Shown here: piece by piece, positions 56,930 through 64,000 of the stretch
Numbering within the stretch: the first letter of the stretch is position 1
How the letters are laid out: each line of letters opens with the position of its first letter
Notes under the pieces: generated by a model
Databases searched by the model: none
The model's input: only the letters and a program-made list of their open reading frames with translations
What the model was told of the DNA's origin: nothing
Program-made: the position numbers and the translations under genes
Assembly (NCBI GenBank): GCA_947095585.1
Contig: OX352763.1
Span: 29,933,462-29,997,461, forward strand
Reading direction: 5' to 3'
Length of the DNA: 64,000 bases
From: Nephrocerus scutellatus
Lineage: Eukaryota; Arthropoda; Insecta; Diptera; Pipunculidae

Positions 56930-57725
56930 ATTAACTTCGCTTGCCCGTGGCACGTCAGTTTGTCGGTCTGTCGGTCGGTCGGTCGGTATATTGTGGAATC
57001 TTGCGATCAATTTCTAACCCACTTCCCAAAGCCCGATTTTATTGAAATTATGCACACATGTGTATTTTCGGAGACAACACTTTCTATTAAAATTTGGGCC
57101 TCAGGGCCCATATAAAAATTTTAAAAATTTACTTCAAATTTGATACACATGTGTACCTCGGAAGGACAAAACCTTTTGTTAAATTTTTTGGATTGATCGG
57201 GCTTTGAGGCCCGAGGGGTTGCCCATTTAAATTTTTAAAAATTAGCTCGATTTTCTTGAAATTATTAACACATGTGTATCACTGATGGACAAAGTTTTTT
57301 GTAAAGTTTTTTGTAAATTATGCGTACCTCTGATGGACAAAACTTTTTGTAAAATTTTTGGATTGATGGACAAAGTTTTGTGTACATTTTTTTGCATTGT
57401 TCGGACCCTGCGGCCCGAGGGGTGCCCATGTAATGTTTTTAAAAATTAGCCCGATTTTATTCAAAATTTAAAGACATGTGTACCTCCGATGGACAAAACT
57501 TTTGTAAAACGGGTCCTGAGGCTCGAGTGGTGCCCATGTAATTTTTTTTTAAAACTTAGCTCGATTTTCTTCAAATTTGTGTATCAGTGATGGACAAAAT
57601 TTCTTGTAAATTTGTTGGAGTTATCGGATCGGGCCCTGAGACCCAATCCAATGTAATTTGTTTTTATAAATTAGCCCAATTTTAAACACATATGTAAATC
57701 CTATTAGAGATTTTACATGAAAAAT
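56930..57725 (+). repeat. TTAACTTCGC family with internal ~120-bp array
   Basis: Begins 'ctctatatgtattaacttcg' and 'cttgcccgtgg', then GTCGGTCGGTCGGTCGG. The body is a degenerate tandem array: 'acacatgtg' at 57054, 57145 and 57268, with 'gatggacaaa.ttttttgtaaa' and 'gggccctgaggcccgag' blocks recurring. This is the opposite orientation of 27.38-27.9 kb. An opposite end (reverse complement 'cgggcacgcaaagttaaaatagag') appears at 63.16-63.19 kb. Confidence 0.75.
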
Positions 57726-58535
57726 ATTTATCGAGCTATTGAGCCACAATCGGAAATGTATCTACTGCAAAAAAAAAAAAACAGAAAACCAAAAATAATT
57801 TCACAAAGTCAAACAACGCAGATTTGCAAATCTATTCAAAGTATGTATTACTATTGGTGACATGCGATACGAGTTTATCCATCTTCACAGTATCTAATGC
57901 AAGTCGTGCTTCTTGTATCTTTCTATCTGCGAATATGTGAAAAATCCTGTTTTTCCGTAACACACGATATTTGATTTTTTTTCACTCCTTTTTCCCTCTT
58001 TCTCTATCTCTTCCTATCTCGCGTTTTGTCATCTTCGGCAACAGCCAACCAGTTTAACCAGAATCTGTCGCTTTGTGGATACTTTGTGTGTGCAAATTTG
58101 CAGATGACAGTTTTTCCTGCTCTGGCAAAACATAATTCGCAATCAAGGTCAAGACGAATTAGCAAAAATGTGTCGGTAGTTGGTGCAGCGTAGCGGCAGT
58201 TGTCATGAAATTTATCTCCATCCACTGACAAGTAAACACGACCGCCTATGCGCTGCAAACGATGAACACTGCTGGAAGGCAGTGTTAGCGCAGGCGCAAG
58301 CGCACGCGAACGCACACAACTTTGTTGTATAGAAGAGCTTCAGTGGTTATTGGCGGAGATTTCAAACTGACAAAGAGGATTTTATTTCTTATTGATTTAG
58401 TTGTGTTAATCTGAGAAGTTGTAGTTTATCACCAACTGGTCAAGAAGCGGGGGCGGCGTATACGCACTTTTTGCTGTTGCTACGCTACGATTAACCAGAC
58501 AGTACTTATACCACATCGAGTATTTTTCTTTCATA
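57726..58535. other. TE-poor stretch
   Basis: The minus frame 58004-58315 (103 codons) has no recognisable domain. Nothing else is supported. Confidence 0.35.
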
Positions 58536-58539
58536 AAAT

Positions 58540-58785
58540 GTGTTCCTATGGCCAGCCTGAAATCGACTTTGCTGGTGCTATGCGAATCCTAGTGATCTTG
58601 AACACACTTAGATTCCTTTGTGTCCCTTTATCTACTTTCCATCTAGTGCGATTCCTAGCAATGAATATCCAGCTCTTCCCCAGTTGCGGAGATTCCTTTT
58701 CTGTTCTGCGCCACCTCATTCGGGGACAGAATGAATTACGTGGTATGGGTTGTGCGATCTGTAAATACTAAGGTTTACCCAATGT
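58540..58785 (-). pseudogene. LINE-A 3' scrap
   Basis: Text such as 'gtgcgattcctagcaatga' and 'ccagttgcggagattcct' matches the 43.27-43.35 kb part of LINE-A in minus orientation. The plus-strand LINE-A starts right after it, so this is a head-to-head arrangement. Confidence 0.6.
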
Positions 58786-58787
58786 AC

Positions 58788-60025
58788 TCGGTGAAGGACC
58801 TCAAAATGCCATATTTCTTCAACTGGAACGTGAGTTTCGTCGATATAATTTGGATATACTGGGAGTTAGTGAAGTAAGATGGCTCGACGCGGGATACTAC
58901 CAATCCCCAAAGTGTAACACCGTGCTACTCTACTCCGGCAAACCCTCCGGCAGTCCCCGTGAATCTGGAGTGGGTTTGCTGCTAACGCCAACAGCACGCA
59001 GAGGCCTAATTTCCGTAAACGTAAGCTACTTAAAGCTCGTTTTGTAGATTCCCCAGCAGCAGTTAGGATCGAGCTAGAGTCCTTGTATCGAAGGAAAATG
59101 AGAGAAGAGCAGCGTAGTGAAAGACGTGACAAACGTCATTATATTGACAATCTGGCCTCAGAAGCAGAGGAAGCAGCGAGCAGGTGCGATAGCAAAACCG
59201 TTTACAGAATTACCAAAGAGCTGACAGGTGGTCACCGGTCTAGCCAACATCCGGTGAAACGCCTAGATGGTGCCGTACTCGTTTCAGATGAGGATCATCT
59301 CAAGCGATGGAAGGAACATATTTCTACGGTCCTTCACCGTGTATTCGCCAATGATATGCACACAAATCAAACGAAGCTGCCTGTAGTAACAATTTCCCGA
59401 ATTCGCATCTCAATTCCCAGTAAAGATGAGATCGCTACCGCTATCAACGCACTAGAGAACAACAAGTCGGTAGGACCAGGTGGTATACCCGCAGAGTTTC
59501 AGCGTGTCGCGCCAACGCCATCACCAGAGCTTTTATATCCTCTTGTAGAGACAGGTTGGCAAGCAGAAAGATTTCCCGACAATTGTTAAGCTCCCTAAAA
59601 AGGTAGTCTTATATGGAGCGCGAAAACTCGAGAGGCATTTGTTTGCAGTTGCAAAGGTAATAGCCAAAGTAGTACTTGAGCGAATTAAGGAACATCTGGA
59701 AGATACACTCGATGACGAAAAAGCTGGTTTCCGCACTGGATCCTCCTGTGTCGACCACATTAACACCCTGCAGATTATTATTGAACAGTGCGTTGAATTC
59801 CGGTCACCACTTCACCTGCTGTTCATCGATTTTGAGAAGTCGTTTGACAGTGTCAACAGACAGTTTATCAGGCTCACCTTGCGCAGGAGAGGTATACCCG
59901 ATAAACTAATAGTTATTGGTAAAGCAACCTATGATGGCTCTAAAGCTGCCAGAGAAATTCGAGATCCTAAGTGGTGTACGACAAGGTTGCATTCTATCGC
60001 CGATACTTTTTTTTGTTGGTGATTA
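58788..60025 (+). pseudogene. LINE-A copy, endonuclease to mid-RT
   Basis: 'LEREFRRYNLDILGVSEVRW' and 'NTVLLYSGKPSGSP' (endonuclease) break off near 59.02 kb. An internal deletion joins this to 'RKMREEQRSERRDKRHYIDN', then 'VKRLDGAVLVSDEDHLKRWK', 'TAINALENNKSVGPGGIPAE' (normally KxxGxDGI; D is G here), 'AKVIAKVVLERIKEHLEDTL', 'AGFRTGSSCVDHI' and motif A 'IDFEKSFDSVNRQFIRL'. A deletion before 'CILSPIL' codons removes part of the RT. The copy ends at a 'ttttttttgttggtgattagcgat' text shared with the 19.27-kb copy. Confidence 0.85.
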
Positions 60026-60029
60026 GCGA

Positions 60030-61850
60030 TTTTCTCTAAGTCTTATAGAAAATATAATTAATCCCAATTGCAATTGTACCGGTTTGGTCTAATGAGGGTT
60101 AATTTTGATGAGACAAAATGTGGATTTAGTTTTGTCTCACGCATCCCACCTATCAGTTAATGGGTGGTCGTCTATCGTTCTACACAAACCGACCGACAAA
60201 AATGTCTACCTCAGTCTTATTAGGTCTTTTGGGCTCCTCAATCGTGCACATTATATACAATTCTTCATTTACATATGTATCATTCACGAATACATAGGAA
60301 ATTCTGCGCAAAATGGCGCTCACTTGAATTAAAGCACCATGGCCAGCCGTTTGGCGATGTGTACGAGCACGAGTACACCAAAAACACGGAAGAAGGAACC
60401 AACTTTAGCCCAAAATCCATCCCCCCTACCCACAAAAAAAAACGGCAACCGCGACAAAACGTCAGATATGAAATGAAATGAAATTTTCATCATTTTCTTT
60501 TGTACATGACTGGCGGACGGACGAGTGTGTATGGCGGTGTGCCTCTGCTGTGATGTGTGCGTTACTTACACTATGCTTCCCATTTCTGTATAATGTATGT
60601 AGGAAGAATGTTGTCCTGTAGGACTTTATCGGAGTCAGCTTCGCACATAGGTACATATAAAATTTCCTTCGCCCAGAGCCTCCTTCTAGCCATACCCGAG
60701 TGTGCACCTACCTCTCCTCCTCCTCGTTTCAGCGACATAATCAGCATCGTACCTACCGCTAGCGACCATAACACCAAATTCCTCACACCACACACTGATG
60801 ATGCGCGGTACTGTGGAAGAGCTTCTCCATTTGCTGCATATGGACCAACGCATCACAACAACAAAGTACAAACATCGATCGCATCTCACCATATCTAACT
60901 GTGTTCTGGGTTCGGTGGGAGTGGAGAGCGAGTACTCCTGGTATTTATTGTAAATAAATTTATCTCCATTTTATTTATTCATAATGTGCGGCGGTAGTTT
61001 TCCTTCTACACTTGGAACCTTCAAGGGATGTGAGCGACAACAACAACAACAACAAACTTAATCTGGCTGGTTTGTGTGTGGTTCGCGTTCCGCCCGCATA
61101 TTATAGTTTAATAGAATTGAGTTGCTTCAGTAGCTGAGTAGCTAAGATTTATCTTTTTTTACTCTTGGTCTTGATGGATAAAAATTGCACAAACTTTGCA
61201 CGAACGAATATAAAAATGTAATAAAAAGGAAAGGAATGAATGCACGAATGGACGATTAACGTCCCTGAAAAAGGACGAAATTGAGAAAGTTTTTTTTTAA
61301 ATATTTCCTTTTTTTCTTCTTATTCCATGTGCTTGTGACATGTGATGCCATCAGGCATCTAGCAATATACATGTAATATATTCTAATATTGATTTTTAGC
61401 AAAATCGTGCTTTGTAAAAGTTATTAGCACTCGTAGCTGTTGCTATCCGCCGTTGCGGATTAAAAGCAGCAACTGACTTAGTCATCAGTTCTTTTGTCCT
61501 ATACATTAAAGATTTGTAGATGGTGTAACGTAGAACTATACTCATTCCAATTCTTTATTTTCTTTCACTTTTGTCCAATTTTGTTTTTTCAAATAAACTT
61601 GTAAATTCACTCTGAAGCACATACGTATTTATTATAGTAAATCGGAGCTTCTCAGCTCGCCATATGGATAGTTGTAATTCAGTCTTAAACTTAATTAAGA
61701 GTTATTACTGAAAAAGCCCAAAATGGTTTATTTTTCCTCCTAAACTACTTCTGTAAATATAAAAAAACCGCCACCGCAAGCCGAGTGCTAAACAATTGTT
61801 TTAAAAGAAATCCCATCAAATTCTGACTGGTAGAAGTCGAGATATACAAG
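60030..61850. other. TE-poor stretch
   Basis: No gene is recognised. ACAACAACAA and short CT-rich tracts occur. The paired plus and minus frames at 60.46-60.9 kb are mutual shadows without domains. Confidence 0.4.
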
Positions 61851-61854
61851 TGGA

Positions 61855-61968
61855 CAAACTCACAAACAAAATAAGTAAATGTAAAAAAACTTAGTTTTTC
61901 GGGTACAAACTTTTATGTATACAACGAAACACGCCACACAGTACTTTATTAGTGGTAACTAGTGAGTA
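61855..61968 (-). repeat. GCGTG-family flank, inverted
   Basis: 'cgggtacaaacttttatgta' followed by 'cgccacacagtactttatta' is the reverse complement of the 14.94-14.98 and 56.29-56.33 kb flanks. The GC-rich core is absent and the 117-bp array starts immediately after. Confidence 0.7.
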
Positions 61969-61971
61969 CCC

Positions 61972-62640
61972 GTGAGCTCCACCTAACGGGTCCAAAAAAC
62001 ATAACTTATTGCACCAAACGAACATATGGTGTGAATATGAACCAAATCCAACCATTAACACACTATTTTGTAAATATATCGACTACAGCGCCACCTAACG
62101 GGTCTAAAAAAACATAAGCTTATCGGAGCACCAAACGAACATATGGTGTGAATATGGACCCAACCCAACCATAAACACAAATTTTCGTAAATATCTCGAA
62201 TCCAACGCCACCTAACGGTTCAAAAAACACCTAACCTTATCGAAGCACCAAACGAACATATGGTGTGAATATGAACCAAATCCACCCATGAACACAAAGT
62301 TTCGTAAATATCTAGACTACACCGCCACCTAACGGTTCAAAAAAAACATAAACTTATCAGAGCACCAAACGAACATGTGGTGTGAATATGAACCAAACCT
62401 AACCATAAACACAAATTTTCTTAAATATCTCGACCACAGAGCCAAAAAAACTTAAACTTGCCAGAGCAACAAACGAACATGTGGTGTGAATATGAACCAA
62501 ACCCAACCATAAACATAAATTTTCTTAAATATCTCGACTAGAGCGCCACCTAACAGGTCAAAAAAACATAAGCTTATCAGAGCACCAAACGAACATATGG
62601 TGTAAATATGGCTTTGATACATATAGTGGTTTAGACGGGA
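61972..62640 (+). repeat. 117-bp minisatellite, ~6 copies
   Basis: The landmark 'aacatatggtgtgaatatg' starts at 62021, 62138, 62255, 62372, 62476 and 62592. The first four spacings are all exactly 117 bp, the next is 104 (a deletion of the 'gccacctaacgg' part) and the last is 116. The unit includes 'agcgccacctaacgggtc', 'aaaaaacata..cttatc.gagcaccaa' and 'aaacacaaattttcgtaaatatctcga'. The low divergence suggests recent amplification compared with the inverted relative at 9.3-9.9 kb. Confidence 0.95.
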
Positions 62641-63290
62641 CGAGGCGACATAAAAGCGTTATCTCCATACAGACAAACAAACAGACAACGGCAATTATGT
62701 TATTAGGCGATAATCGCCAAATCGCAATCAGCGCATTTTCCCTTGATAGCCCATTGTCAATTTTTATTTTAGATCATTGTGTGCACATGATTCCCAGGCG
62801 TTTTATGAAAAAAAAAAATCGTTCTACAGTAAGGTTCTATTTCCAGTGTTGACATGACTTATCTCGGGTTTAAGAAAAAGCTTACTTTAGTGTTCCCTGA
62901 CCATAAACGGTTAATTTTTACAAAAATTATTGTTATCGGAGTTACACATGTTTACAAAATTTGAATAAAATCGAATTTTGGAAGTGAAAAGTCAGGATAC
63001 CAAATTTAAATGAAACACGACTTTAAATCTTTAATTTTTTTTAATACTTGATTATAAAAACCGAACCATCGAGAATAAATAATCATATGATAATAATACT
63101 CAGCGCGACATACGATTGTGGTTTAGCGGATCTAGCACGCCACTAACAAGAAAAAATAAACAAACACACGGGCACGCAAAGTTAAAATAGAGAGTTTAAA
63201 ATTAAAATAGTTGGTAGATCTAGACCACCTAGAACTGTTATAAAATCAATGAAGGTTTCCGGAATGTTGTTAATGGAAATCTAGAATATT
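62641..63290. other. Repeat scraps
   Basis: At 62.80-62.86 kb, 'atcgttctacagtaaggttctatttccagtgt' resembles 51.84-51.87 kb. At 63.09-63.13 kb, 'taataatactcagcgcgacatacgattg' is a SINE-tail-like scrap. At 63.16-63.19 kb lies a TTAACTTCGC-family end in minus orientation. No gene is seen. Confidence 0.5.
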
Positions 63291-63294
63291 TGAA

Positions 63295-63710
63295 TACCCA
63301 AAAAAACCATCAAGAAAGACTCCCCAAAAGACCTTCAAAAGACTATCAAAAGCCCGCTCTCAAGACCACCCTCAAATCCCCCTCAGGATCACCTCAGGAA
63401 CTTCCCCAAAACCCCCCATAATCTCCTTAAGACCCCCTCAAGATCCTTTCAAAACTCCCTCAAGACCCCACAATACCACCCTCAAATCCCCTTCAAGACC
63501 ACCTCAGGATCCCCCTCAGGATCCCCTCATAACTCCCTTAAAACACCATCAAGACCCCCTTAAGAACCGCAAAAAAACCCACCAAAAGACCCCTAGAAGA
63601 CCCCTCTCAAAACCTGAAAAGGAACCACCTCAAACCCACCTAAAACCCCTCAAGATCCGTCTAACAACCTTCTCAAGACCCCATTTTGAACACTTCAAGG
63701 CCATCTTGGG
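63295..63710 (-). repeat. GT-rich minisatellite, locus 4 (inverted, AC-rich on plus)
   Basis: Units such as 'ctcaagaccccctcaagatc' and 'caaaagacccctagaagacc' are the complement of loci 1-3. The array spans about 415 bp and abuts the palindromic element at 63713. Confidence 0.88.
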
Positions 63711-63712
63711 AC

Positions 63713-63992
63713 GGTATCCTATTAAAAAAGCGTCTTTAAAATGCCGACAATTAAAAAGGCGCGCTATTAAAAAGTCGACCATCAAAAATCCGACCTTCTA
63801 AAAGGTGGCCTATTTGTTGGGTCTTATTGTTGGTCGACTTTTTTAACGCCTTTTTGATTGATGGGCGCGTTTTTTTGTTCGTCGACTTTTTAATCGCGCG
63901 CTTTTTTGATCGTTCACCTTCTTGATGGTCGCCTTTTTAAACGCGACATTTTGATGGTCGAAATTTTAAAGTCGCTTTTTTAATAGAAAACC
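63713..63992. mobile_element. Foldback-like palindromic element
   Basis: The left 36 nt (63713-63748) and right 36 nt (63957-63992) are inverted repeats with 31 of 36 matches, both containing CTATTAAAAAAGCG and CTTTAAAAT. The inner arms also pair, with 'ttaaaaaggcg..' and 'aaaaagtcgaccatcaaaaa' on the left against 'ggtcgactttttt' and 'cgccttttt' on the right. The arms are built of short roughly 14-16 bp tandem units. That architecture resembles foldback elements, whose long terminal inverted repeats are tandemly organised. No coding capacity. Confidence 0.75.
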
Positions 63993-64000
63993 CCATAAGA

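Noticed and set aside
58004..58315. 103-codon minus frame possibly zinc-finger-like (C..C...H spacing)
   Set aside because: Cysteines and histidines do not fit any finger pattern, and there is no neighbouring exon evidence on that strand.
61972..62640. CRISPR-like array (regular repeats)
   Set aside because: Period is 117 bp with no distinct unique spacers; the whole unit is repeated and the context is eukaryotic.

Overview
The window looks like AT-rich, repeat-laden nuclear DNA from an insect, most likely a higher fly. Four things point there. There is a rosa-like (DD41D-type) mariner. There are Helitron-like repeats opening with the insect-typical pattern TACTAATATTATAAA. The non-LTR retrotransposons are insect-type. 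A fused 3'/5' splice motif resembles the recursive splice sites of long fly introns. No intact protein-coding gene of ordinary length is visible; nearly every long reading frame is random or a fragment of a decayed transposon. Species and gene identity cannot be read from the sequence.

The most economical reading is that most of the window is the first intron of one plus-strand gene. A TE-free, UTR-like stretch (about 4.8-7.05 kb) leads into a short ATG frame of 13 codons (7051-7089) that ends at a splice-donor-like AAG|GTTAGT. About 26.7 kb downstream, in another TE-free island, a polypyrimidine tract runs into CAG|GTAAGG (33815|33816). This acceptor joined directly to a donor matches the architecture of a fly recursive splice (ratchet) site. 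Two more GTAAGT donors lie 100 and 182 nt after the acceptor. Both the gene and the splice model are inference.

The rest is a layered transposon graveyard. DNA transposons: a pogo/CENP-B-like element with TA duplications and TIRs (11784-13987), a second pogo-like TIR element split by a LINE (50646-52174), a 1.29-kb rosa-like mariner (15386-16676) with a truncated second copy (24600-24885), another decayed mariner (about 35.3-35.9 kb) carrying a perfect 21-bp inverted duplication, a Tc1 remnant near 3.9 kb, and Helitron-like units near 10-11 and 42.5-43.1 kb. Retroelements: LINE-A (RTE-like: 19-21.4, 32.5-33.4, 43.1-44.4 and 58.5-60.0 kb), LINE-B (0.4-0.9, 17.0-17.2, 22.4-24.5, 31.7-32.1, 47.0-47.2 and 50.8-51.8 kb), LINE-C with an RNase H domain (47.2-48.9 kb), a diverged LINE-D (41.3-42.25 kb) and a Jockey-like LINE (53.0-54.2 kb). 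A tRNA-derived SINE occurs at least three times.

Tandem repeats are unusually varied: a GT-rich minisatellite with an approximately 11-bp unit at four loci; a 117-bp array at 62 kb with an inverted, diverged relative at 9.3-9.9 kb; arrays with periods near 120, 130, 136, 141 and 154 bp; a 9-bp TTATAA-type minisatellite; (TTG)17; and, at the right edge, a palindromic foldback-like element whose arms are themselves short tandem repeats.
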